From contig JAPVLO010000977.1 in the NCBI GenBank assembly GCA_027257055.1, positions 241,434-305,433 on the forward strand: a DNA stretch of 64,000 bases, read 5' to 3'. Below are positions 1-11,447 of the stretch, in pieces. The notes beneath the pieces were generated by a model, which was not told the origin of the DNA, did not search any database, and saw only the letters and a program-made list of their open reading frames with translations. Made by a program: the position numbers and the translations under genes. The stretch comes from Cephalopachus bancanus. Its lineage: Eukaryota; Chordata; Mammalia; Primates; Tarsiidae. Every line of letters begins with the position of its first letter. Position 1 is the first letter of the stretch.

Positions 1-407
1 ATGGTAGGCCTTTTCTCATTAACACCGGCCTTCCTACAACTCCTCTGCTACTAGCCTCCTACCTGCCCTACCTCTCACTCCTCAGACACCTCCTACAAGA
101 ACACACTGACCAAACCCTGCCCCAGGCCAAGTCCATGTCTGACCCGTGGGCAGCCATCATTCTACAGTCTGGTGACGAGATTCTCCTTCAAGAGTTCCAA
201 CCCTGGTCCCTTCAACCTCGCTGGATGGGACCTTACACAGTAGTCCTTACAACTCCTACCACAGCTAAACTGTTAGGGCACCCCTCGTGGTACCACATTT
301 CTCAACTCAAGCGGGACCCTCCCAACAATGAAGTGTGGAAATCTAATGAGGTGGGACCCCTCCAGTTACAGTTTAGCCGTATTGATGCTAGTAAGCCTAA
401 CCAATAA
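1..407 (+). pseudogene. Endogenous gammaretrovirus-like pol, integrase C-terminal end (partial, broken)
   Basis: This is the last part of a retroviral pol gene, cut by the left edge of the window. An open stretch from 135 to 407 encodes the typical integrase C-terminal domain: a loading segment, then a 'PRWMGPYTVVLTTPT' block, then 'WYHISQLKRDP' just before the stop at 405-407. That block is the SH3-like DNA-binding end found in gammaretroviral integrases. Bases 1-134 continue the same gene, but the reading frame is interrupted. The segment sits directly upstream of an env remnant and an LTR, which is the normal proviral order. It is an old genomic copy, not a working gene. Confidence in the family is high; the exact ERV clade is not resolved. 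Confidence 0.85.
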
Positions 408-408
408 C

Positions 409-2036
409 TTTACGATGACATGGGGAATGGCTGATTGGACTTGCAACTGATGCGTCTCTGCAGGAAAACCCCAACTCTACTAGCTGGTTCCCTGTACGTG
501 CTATCATCAAAAATTTTCGTGCCAACTAGGCAAACAAAAGTACTGGGCTGCAGTAATGTTAAGAGATTTCCAAGGGGGCTGCCCAGGCGGCAGTGGCACA
601 GTCAAACCTGTGCCAAATCCCCCCACCAAATCCCCAAGGAAAGATATCCCTTTGCCCCACTGAGTGTTCAACCTTCCATTCTTTTGTCCAGGCACCTTGC
701 TATGAGCAAGCCTTGGTCTGCCTCAGACCAATGAAACAACAGGCCTGGATGGGACGGAGCGTGGGACAACGCGCTGGGTATTCTTGTCCCGGGCACCAGG
801 GACAAGAGATCTGCTGAAACCTCAGACCTCCTGTGGGTAAACCAGATGGGGGAGGGGTACAGGATTATGCTGAACAGCAAAACACCAAGCGGGTCATGGA
901 AGATCTCATTCAACATTTCAATGAACCGGTGTTGGTGTGCCCCAACCTCCCAAAACTCTGGGTCCCTTATCAGACAAACCTGGGACTCCTTTCTGTCCTT
1001 AACAGAACCCATACCCTGCTTAACCTTACTAACCCTGGCTTAGCAAAGGACTGCTGGCTATGCCTCAGGTCCGGCAAGTCCTGGGTCTCCCCTGTCCCGG
1101 TCACAGGAAATTGGACTCTCCCTATACCTCCAACCCAATGTCCACCTTCAGTACCACGTTCTGACATCCCTCTCCCACATAACTTGCCCGCAGCCCAGTG
1201 TATAACACGAAACGGCACCCTGGGAGTCGGATGGGCCCCACTCCGCTTCTGCTCACAATCACTCATGGTCCAAGCAAATAACACCCTCTGCCCCCCACTT
1301 AATGGGACTGCCTTTCTGTGCCACACTACCATCTACCCAGTCTTGCCACCTGACTGGTCGGGGTCCTGCATTCTTGTCATCCTCCTCCCCACCATTGTAA
1401 TAGCACCCAGTAACCAAAGCCTGCCTGTCCCCTTAGTCAGTTCCTCAACATCATGGGTAAGGCGGGCAGTTGAGCTCATACCTCTGCTGGCAGGACTGGG
1501 TATTACTGTAGCCATGGGAACAGGGGCAGCAGGGCTGGAATCCTCACTTCACTTTTACAAACAGCTCTCCTCCCAACTGATCGAGGACATACAACAGGTG
1601 GCGGACACAGTCCTAGACTTACAAACACAACTAGATTCCCTGGCTGACATGGTCCTCCAGAATCAATGGGGACTAGACCTGCTAACAGCGAAAGAGGGAG
1701 GGATATGCCTATTTCTTCGGGAGGAATGCTGCTTCTATGCCAATAAATCAGGGATAGTCAAGGACAGAATTAAACAATTACAAGAAAATCTCCAAAAACG
1801 GAGAGAAGATCTGACTGGAGGCCCATTTTCGGTAGTGGCAACCCCAGCTCCTAATGTGGCTTCTCCATGTTCTGACTCCACTGATTGTTGTATTTGTCCT
1901 CTTGTCGATGGCCTCATGTGTTTTTAGGTTTCTTCAACAACGCCTGGCAGAGCTCTCTCGAATAATGGTTAACCAACTACTGTTACATTCATACTCGCCC
2001 CTTCCGTCCAAACTACCTCCGGCCCCATATCAGCCT
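409..2036 (+). pseudogene. Endogenous gammaretrovirus-like env, frameshifted
   Basis: This is the envelope gene of the same provirus. The surface-subunit N-terminal part (about 409-832) is broken by stops. A long open stretch, 833-1927 (364 codons), covers part of SU and most of the TM ectodomain. Visible motifs are a CWLC disulfide motif in SU at 1052-1063, a degenerate cleavage site (VRRA in place of a furin site) before a hydrophobic fusion-peptide-like stretch near 1470-1530, a heptad-like coil, and the conserved immunosuppressive-type segment ending in CX6CC at 1655-1732. The reading frame then shifts at about 1835-1855, so the membrane anchor and tail lie in another frame (1854-2036). 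The CXXC plus CX6CC pair marks a gamma-type env. It resembles primate class I ERV envs such as the HERV-H/HERV-F group, but the clade is inferred. Confidence 0.85.
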
Positions 2037-2074
2037 TAAGACCCCCCACACACACACCGCCCTTCCCCAGCAGG

Positions 2075-2518
2075 AAGTAGCTAGAATGAGCCAGCGCCCC
2101 TATGACCAAAAGGCTGGAATGTAAGACTGGAGGTACTGGAGGGCGGGGCAGGCCTCAACAAGATGGCTCTAACCCGGACCAGGAGAACAATGGGCGAAAG
2201 TGAGCCAGCAAAAATGAGTGACCGGAACTAAGACTCCAGTCGCAAAGCCAGCTAGTACCTGTTACAGCGACTCTAGCAATCCCGTTCAGTCAATCGCCAG
2301 CAGATGTGACAGCTGTTCCAACCAGTGATCACTCTCCCCAATCCCCCCTCACAGCTTTTCTCAGTGTGCCCTTTATAAACCCGTGGCCCATCTCGTTGGA
2401 TGCAACTTCTCTGGCCTACAGCTACATGGACCTGTGAACCTCACCTGGGACTGCGCTAATAAATTTTTCTTGACTCCTTTGTTGCCGTTTCACCTGGTCT
2501 GGTTTTGTTTGCCTTACA
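2075..2518 (+). repeat. 3' LTR of the endogenous retrovirus
   Basis: Non-coding sequence follows env and carries LTR signals in order: a TATA-like box (TTTATAAA, 2372-2379) and an AATAAA polyadenylation signal (2458-2463), then a T/G-rich stretch ending in CA at about 2518. The 5' edge is uncertain. I chose the TG after a purine-rich run near 2075; a later TG near 2120 is also possible. Mitochondrial-type DNA starts immediately after the right end. Confidence 0.7.
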
Positions 2519-2520
2519 AG

Positions 2521-2933
2521 GTGCTATTTCATTCATGCTTGACAAACATAACTATAAAAGACAGACATATGTATAACACGCTAGACACACGTGTACACCT
2601 CTTCACCTATATGTCCTATGATTTAATCTGCAAACCTCCCTCCACCCTTGAACAGGCTATAATGTCTTTGGCTATAATTAATATTCTTGCCAAACCCCAG
2701 AACAGGAAATCTATATCAACTCAATAGCTAAGTTTAAACAATGCCATACATGTAATTGTAATATTATCTAAAATTAACTTTTAGCCTAACTCTCAAAAGT
2801 TTTTTAAACTGCAAAATTTTAGCAAAATTTAGGCTTTGTAGACAAAACATTTTTTCATTTTATTTATAAGATTATTAAATATGATTCTATTACTGACATT
2901 GCACTTAAAACTAACTTAAATTTTTCAATTTAA
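2521..2933 (+). promoter_or_regulatory. NUMT: mitochondrial control-region remnant with CSB1-3
   Basis: Three conserved sequence blocks are recognisable in the correct order. A CSB1-like block (ATTCATGCTTGACAAACATA) lies at about 2531-2552. A CSB2-like C-rich block (CAAACCTCCCTCCACCC) lies at 2631-2647. A CSB3-like block (TGCCAAACCCCAGAACA) lies at 2688-2704. In mitochondria these sit around the heavy-strand replication primer. Here they are fossils upstream of the tRNA-Phe copy. Confidence 0.8.
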
Positions 2934-3004
2934 GTGAATGTAATTTAAATACTCAAAGCAAGGCACTGAAAATTTCCAGATGAATTTTTACAACTCCATA
3001 AACA
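2934..3004 (+). pseudogene. NUMT: mitochondrial tRNA-Phe copy
   Basis: A 71-bp segment aligns end to end with mammalian mitochondrial tRNA-Phe. It has the 5' acceptor GTGAATGTA, the anticodon-stem context CACTGAAAAT with the GAA anticodon retained, and a 3' end ACTCCATAAACA. Several stem changes are present. It lies directly before the 12S copy, as in mitochondria. Confidence 0.85.
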
Positions 3005-3967
3005 TATAAGTTTAGTTCTGGCCTTTGTATTAAATTCTACTAAAATTACACATGCAAATCTCCATCCCCCACCCCCAACAGTGAGAATACCCTTTAGATC
3101 ACCAGAGACCAAAAGGAACAGACATCAAGCACACTATTAACAGTGACTCATACGTCTTGCTCAACCATACCCTCATGGGAAACAGCAGTGACAAAAATTA
3201 AGCATTAAACAAGAGTTTGACTAAGTTATAACTAGATAAATTTACCACTGGTAAATTTTGTGCTGTGGTCGCATGATTAACCCAAGGTGATAAAATCCAG
3301 CATAAAGCATGTTTAAAAATTCCATATATACTAAAGATAGACTTTAAGCCATAAAAAGCTACTGATAACTTTAAAATAGCCTATGAAAGTTACTTTAATA
3401 ATCTGAAAACATTGCAACTAAGACCCAAACTGGGATTAGATACCCCACTATGTTTAGCCATAAACATAAATAATTATAAAACAAAGCTATTTGCCAGAGT
3501 ACTACAAGCAATAGCTTAAAACTCAAAGGACTTGGCAGTGCTTTATATCCCTGTAGAAGAGCCTGTTCTATAATCGATAAACCCCCATAAACCTCACCAT
3601 CCCTTGCTAATTCAGCCTATATATTGCCATCTTCAGCAAACCCTAAAAAGGTATTATAGTAAGCACAAGTATAAGTATGAAAATGTTAGGTCAAGGAGCA
3701 GCTTGTGAGATAGAAAGAAATGGGCTACATTTCCTAATCCCAGAACACCCACAACAACCCTTATGACACATAAGGACCAAAGGAGGATTCAGTAGTAAAG
3801 TAAGAAGAGAAAGCTTAATTGAATAGGGCCATGAAGCATGCACCCACTACCTGTCACTCTCCTAAAATATTTTAACAATTATTAAGTTTATAACAAGCCA
3901 ATTATACATATGAAAGGAGATAAGTCATCACAATGTAAGCAAATTGGAAATTGTGATTGGAGTAAAT
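3005..3967 (+). pseudogene. NUMT: mitochondrial 12S rRNA copy
   Basis: This is a full-length, diverged copy of the mitochondrial small-subunit rRNA. Recognisable words include 'ACACATGCAA' near 3050, 'CAGCAGTGACAAAAATTAAGC' near 3183, 'ACTGGGATTAGATACCCCAC' near 3430 and 'CTCAAAGGACTTGGC' near 3522. The 3' end, equivalent to the mitochondrial AAGTCGTAACA region, is degraded at 3921-3960. Confidence 0.92.
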
Positions 3968-4035
3968 CAAAGTGTAGTTTAAATTAAAGTACCAGTTTAT
4001 CCCTGGAAGAATTCACATTAACTTGATCCCTTTGA
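3968..4035 (+). pseudogene. NUMT: mitochondrial tRNA-Val copy
   Basis: This segment lies between the 12S and 16S copies, starts CAAAGTGTAG and ends at CCCTTTGA, as mitochondrial tRNA-Val does. The anticodon loop reads TTTATCC, so the usual TAC anticodon has changed. This fits a non-functional nuclear copy. Confidence 0.75.
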
Positions 4036-5520
4036 ACTAAAACTAGCCCAAACCTACATTTCAACCTAACTATAAGATCTCTTCTTAAAATTAAAACATT
4101 TATCTAAAATTTAAAGTATAAGAGATAAAAATTTATTTAGGCATTACAGATGTAGTACCACAAGCTAAACATGAAAGATTAATTTAAAATAAAAAGAAGC
4201 ATTAAGATGATCACTCCTACCTTTTGCATAATGAACTAACTAGAAAACTTTACAAGAGAACTTTAGCTACAAAACCTGAAACCAGATGAGCTATTTATAG
4301 ACAGCTAAATGAGCACACTTGTCTATGCAGCAAAATAATGAGAAGATCCATAAGTAGAGGTGAAAAACTTACTGAGTCTGGCAACGGCTGGTTGTCCAGA
4401 ACAGAATTTTAGTTCTATTTTAAATTTACCTACAGAAATATAAATCCCAATGTAAATTTGAATGTTAATCCAAAGGGGACAGTTCTTTAGATGAAGAAAA
4501 CAATCTTAATTAGTGAATAAAACTCACATCTTACTTGGCCTAAAATCAGTCATCAACTAAGAAAATATTCAAGCTCAATACTCAGAAATTCTTAATACCA
4601 AATATCAGTACTAATTCCTAAACTCTCATTGGACTAATCTATACATTTACAGAAGAAATGCTGTTAGTATAAGTAACAAGGAATTATTTCTCTCCTCTCC
4701 TCATAAACATATATCAGAGGGGATAATCCACTGATAGTTAACAATCTAATAAAAATAATTAACCAATGAACTACTTATTTACTTCAAGTTGTAAACCCAA
4801 CACAGGCGTATACAAAGGGAAAAATAAAAAAAGTAGAAGGAACTCAGCAAAATTTCACCCTGCCTGTTTACCAAAAACATCACCCCTAGCATTCCTAGTA
4901 TTACAGGCCCTGCTTGCCTAGTGAGATGCATTTAACAATAGCAGTATCCTGACCATCCAAAGGGAGCATAATCATTTGTTCCTTAAATAGGGATTTAGAT
5001 GAATGGCCACATAATGGTTTAACCGTCTCCTACTTCCAATCAGTGAAACTAACATCGTAGTGAAGAGGCAGAAATATAATAAGAGGAAAAGACTCTATGG
5101 AGGTTTAACTTATTAGTCCAACTAAATTGCATGTTTACCTAACATTATAGGCTTAACACTCTACAAGTATGAACTAAAAACTCTGGTTGGGGTGATCTTG
5201 GAGCATAACAAAACCTCTGAATAATTTTAAACAAGATTGAGCAATGAAACAAGTTACCTTAGGGATAACAGCACAATCCTATTCCAGAGTCTATATCAAC
5301 ATCAACAAATTTGAGTTGGATCAGGACATGGCAATAGTGTTACCACTAGTAATGTTTCATTTGTTCAACAATTAAAGTCCTATATGATCTGACTTCAGAC
5401 TGAAGTAATTCAGATTTGTTTCTATCTAGTTCTCTCCCAGTACAAAAGGACAAGAGAAATAGTGTGTGCTTCAACTGTGTGCCCTAAATTTAATAGACGT
5501 GGTATGAATAATAATTCAAC
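4036..5520 (+). pseudogene. NUMT: mitochondrial 16S rRNA copy
   Basis: This is a near full-length, diverged copy of the mitochondrial large-subunit rRNA. It begins ACTAAAACTAGCCC. Recognisable words include the 'GGTGAAAAACTTACTGAG' block near 4360, the peptidyl-transferase-type 'TTACCTTAGGGATAACAGC' near 5254, 'GATCTGACTTCAGAC' near 5386, and 'CAGTACAAAAGGACAAGAGA' near 5438. Small deletions are scattered throughout. No tRNA-Leu can be made out after it. Confidence 0.92.
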
Positions 5521-5539
5521 ATGAAAGATTTGAACTTTC

Positions 5540-7707
<2,168 letters not shown>

Positions 7708-7719
7708 TAGAATTTCATT

Positions 7720-9200
7720 TTTTAATCTGCCATTTTTTTTTAGTATAGCTCATTGCATGGCTTTTGTGATTCATCTAAGAATTACCTTACTTATTATAGT
7801 CTACTGATGTTGACATTTTGCCAATTTGAGTACCGTATAGAAACTTTACCTCTATGCTTTGCACTCTTTTATTTATAATTTGTCTTAAATATTTTATCTA
7901 CCTGCATCAAAAACCACAGCTGACAATCTTGTAATTATTGCCTCAATCATCAAATTAATTTAGAATACTGAAAAAGAGGAGAAAATTCTACTGTATTTAC
8001 ACATATTTTTACTTGTTCTATTGTTGGTTCTTCCTTCTGATATTCCAAGATTTCTTCCATTATCATTTCTATTCCAGTTAAGCACTTTCTTTAGTCATTG
8101 CTTTAGGGTAAGTGTGCTAGCATCAAATTCTCTTGATTTTTCATTCTATTATAGTATTATTACTGAATACACGTTCCAGGTTAACGTTCCTTTTCTTTTA
8201 GCAATTTTAAAATCTTGTGCCACTTGTTTCTGGCCTCTATGATTTCTGATGAAAAATCCACTACCATTTATTTCATTTTCCTCCTATGGAAGAGATGTCA
8301 TTACTCTCTAATCACGTTCAAATTTTTTTCATGCACATTTATTTGGATTCATCTTTATTGAGAGTTTTCACGCTTCTTACATTTTTAAGTTTAAGGTTTT
8401 TCAATATTTATAAGTTATTCAGTCAATATTCCTTCAAAAACTCTTTCAACATCGCCCATTATTCATCTCCCTCTAAGACTCCAATGCAACAAATTTTATA
8501 TTTTTTGCTATAGTCTCAGAGGTTCTTCACTGTGAGATAATAGTATTATGAACAACCTTACAAAAATGCATTTGTGAGTAATGTTTAAATTATTCAAAAT
8601 GTACACCAATTTATGCTGACAAATAGCATAAAATATGAAATGGTCTACATATACCATAGAAAGTAAGTTCATTCTGTAAAATTTTCTCAAAACAAATGCC
8701 AGGCTCTTCTCACTTCAGTAATTATTTTTAAATATTTAAGGAAAAACAGCTAATTATATGCAAACATAAAAAGATTTTTAAAAGGTAGAACACTTGGAAA
8801 CAGTTTTTATGAGATCAGTATAATCTTTACCTCAAAACCTAACAAAGACTCGACAACAAAATGAAATGTACATACCAGTCTCTCTTATGAACATAAATGA
8901 CAAATTCTCAAGAAAATATTAGCAAACTGAATTCACTGATATGTAAAAACAATACTACATCATGACCAAGTGGAGTTTTTTCCAGGAATGCAAGGTTGTT
9001 TGAGCATTTGAGAATAAATTAATGTGATTTACTAAATTCACTGAAGGAAGGAGAAAAAATACATGAGAACATTAATAGAATCATAAAATATCATTTGATA
9101 AAATTCAAAAGTATATGTCTACCTTTTCTTATGTGAGGAATAATTGTGCACTTCAAATAAATATATAATTTGCTACATCCAAAATAAAAAATTCAGCACT
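7720..9200. repeat. Old L1 sequence, part of the DRB duplication unit
   Basis: About 7720-8590 reads as antisense L1. About 8800-9190 is sense-strand L1 ORF2, for example 'AATATTAGCAAACTGAATTC' at 8913 and 'GGAATGCAAGGTTG' at 8984. From about 8041 onward it matches 46552-47590 by eye, base for base with scattered changes. This is the left end of the paralogy between the two DRB units. Confidence 0.75.
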
Positions 9201-9759
9201 TGATCTGAATGTTTTTCTTTATTTTAAAGATGTGGGGTAAAATTCAGGGTAGGTATACAAATGTTCACTATGCAGGTATCCTTGTTGATGAGGTGTGCCC
9301 CGCCTTCCACTGGCAGTTTCCCTCAACTGTGAATCCCACCCCTCCTCCCCTGGCAGTTTCCCATTACTGCCAATCCCTTTCTTTAGTTTTATGTTTTCTT
9401 TAGTTTCTTTAGTTTTATAATGATTGTTCAAGGTCTGCTTATGAGTGAGAACATACAGCACCCTGTTCTTTATTTCTGTGATAGATCACTGAGTATGATC
9501 GACTCAATCTATATGTGTATTCTTCTTTATGGCTGCGTAGTATTCCATTGTGTATATGTATCACAATATTTTAATCCAGTCCACTTTCGATGAGCAGCAT
9601 GGTTAGTTCCATGTTTTTGCTATTGTGAATAGAACTGCAACAAACATGCATGTGTAGGTATCTTTTTGGTAGACTGACTTGAGTTTCTCCAGGAATATTC
9701 CCAATAGGGAGATTGCTGGGTCATATGAAAGGTCAATTTCTAGTTCTTTCAGAAATCAC

Positions 9760-10004
9760 ATGTTCTCACTCATATAGTGGACCTTGAACATCTATCATTG
9801 TATTATAAGCAAAGGATTGACAGTGATGGGAAACTATGGGGGGGTTAGGGAGGGGAAGGGAGGTGGGATTAATGGTAGTCAATATCTGTCTGGTGATGGG
9901 GAGATACCCCTTATCAACATGGGTGCCTGAACGATACATATTTGTATACCTAATCCTTAACTGTACCCCAAAATTTTAAAAGAAAAATATATTAAAAAAA
10001 AAAA
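9760..10004 (+). mobile_element. 5'-truncated L1 3' UTR, nested in L1 copy 1
   Basis: This is a 245-bp sense-strand L1 3' end with a G-rich tract (9838-9870) and a poly-A tail at about 9992-10004. It is flanked by a perfect 9-bp target-site duplication AGAAATCAC at 9751-9759 and 10005-10013. The host L1 resumes exactly after the second repeat. Confidence 0.85.
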
Positions 10005-10407
10005 AGAAATCACCACACTGGCTTCCAAAGAGGTTGCACTAGTTTGCATTCTCATCAGCAGTATAGAAACTTTCCTTTTTCTCCACATCCTTGCTAACAT
10101 CTGTCTTTTTTGTTTGTTTGTTTTTGTTTTATTAATGATGGCCATTTTTACTGAGGTTAGGTGGTATCTCAATGTGGCTTTTATTTGCATTTCTCTGATG
10201 ATTAGTGAGGCTGAGCACTTTTTCATGTGTCTGTTGGCTGCCTATTTATCTTTCTTTGAGAAGTGTCTATTTATGTCTTTTGCCCACTTTTTCCTTTTGG
10301 CATGTTTGAGTTCCTTGTAGATCCCAGATGTTGGGTCTTTGTCAGATATACAGTTGGCAAATATTTTTTCCCATTCTGTGGACTGTCTCCCTGCTCTCTT
10401 GATGGTT

Positions 10408-10433
10408 TTGTTGTTGTTGTTGTTGTTGTTGTT
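10408..10433 (+). repeat. (GTT)n microsatellite
   Basis: About eight GTT units lie within the ORF2 region of L1 copy 1. The equivalent site in L1 copy 2 (near 38660) lacks the expansion. Confidence 0.9.
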
Positions 10434-11158
10434 TTTTGCTTTGTAGAAGCTCATTAGTTTGATGAGGTCCTACTTGTCTATATTATCTCTTATGGTATGA
10501 GCACTTGGGGCTTTGATCAGGAATTGGTTGCCAGTTCCAATTTTCATAAGGGTATCTCCTGCATTTTCTAAGATTCTTACAGATTGAGGTTTTACATTTA
10601 GGTCTTTGATCCATTTAGAGTTAATTTTTGTGTATGGTGATAGGTAGGGGTCTTGTTTCCATCTTCTACATGTGATCAGTCAGTTTTCCCAGCACCATTT
10701 ACTGAATAGGTTCTCCTCTCCCCAGTGGTTGTTGTTGGAGGCTTTGTCAAAGATGAGTTGGCTGAGCAATTGAGACTTTGCTTCCAGAATCTCTATCCTG
10801 TTCCATTGGTTCATATGCGTGTTGTTGTACTAATACCAGGTTTTGATTATTGAGCCTTATAGTAAAGTTTGAAGTCTGGAAGTGTGAGACCTTCTGTTTT
10901 GTTTTCTGTTTTTGTTTTGGTTTTGGTTTTTTTGGTTTTTTTTGCTAAGGACTCTTTTGACTATTCGTGATTGTTTACGTTTCCATGTGAATTTCTATAT
11001 TGTCATTTCCAGATCTGAGAAGAATGATATTGGTAATTCAGTGGGTATTACATTGAATCTGTAGATTGTCTTTGGTAGGATGGACATCTTAACCATGTTG
11101 AATCTTCCTATCCATGAACATGGGATATTTTTCCGTTTGTTTTTGTCTTCTAGGATTT

Positions 11159-11447
11159 TTTTTTTTTTTTAGTTCGAGTCTCAGTGGCACACTCATGGCC
11201 ACCACAGCCTTAACCTGCTGGGGTCAGGTGATACTTCTGCCTCAGCCTTCCAAGTAGCCAGAACTACAGACACATGTCACCATGGCCGAGTAATTTTTTC
11301 TTTTCTTTTCCTTTTTTTTTTTTTATAGTAGAGGTGAGGTCGCACCAAGTTGCCCAGGCTGGTCCCAAATCCACAGGCTCACACAATTCTCTCACCTCAG
11401 CTTCCCAAAGTGCTGTGATTATAGGCATGAGCCACCACGTCCAACCT
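11159..11447 (-). repeat. Alu, antisense, nested in L1 copy 1
   Basis: A T-tract is followed by a reverse-complement Alu dimer ending near CACGTCCAACC. The flanks share TAGGATTT at 11151-11158 and 11448-11455, a short target-site duplication. The L1 text resumes with TTCTTTGAGCAG. Confidence 0.9.

Larger units (their letters stand above)
2519..5530 (+). pseudogene. Nuclear mitochondrial DNA insert (NUMT): control region to 16S rRNA
   Basis: About 3 kb is collinear with mammalian mitochondrial DNA: the 3' part of the control region, tRNA-Phe, 12S rRNA, tRNA-Val and 16S rRNA, in the normal order with no visible spacer. Diagnostic rRNA words include the 12S 'AAACTGGGATTAGATACCCC' at about 3428 and the 16S 'CAGTACAAAAGGACAAGAGA' near 5438. 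Many substitutions and small indels, including a changed tRNA-Val anticodon, show that it is an old nuclear copy. The right end fades into old L1 near 5530. The left end abuts the ERV LTR exactly, so the insert may continue to the left beyond the provirus, outside this window. Confidence 0.95.

Noticed and set aside
3005..5520. 12S and 16S rRNA as possible functional rRNA genes
   Set aside because: Many substitutions and indels, mitochondrial gene order inside nuclear repeats, and a changed tRNA anticodon mark them as a NUMT.
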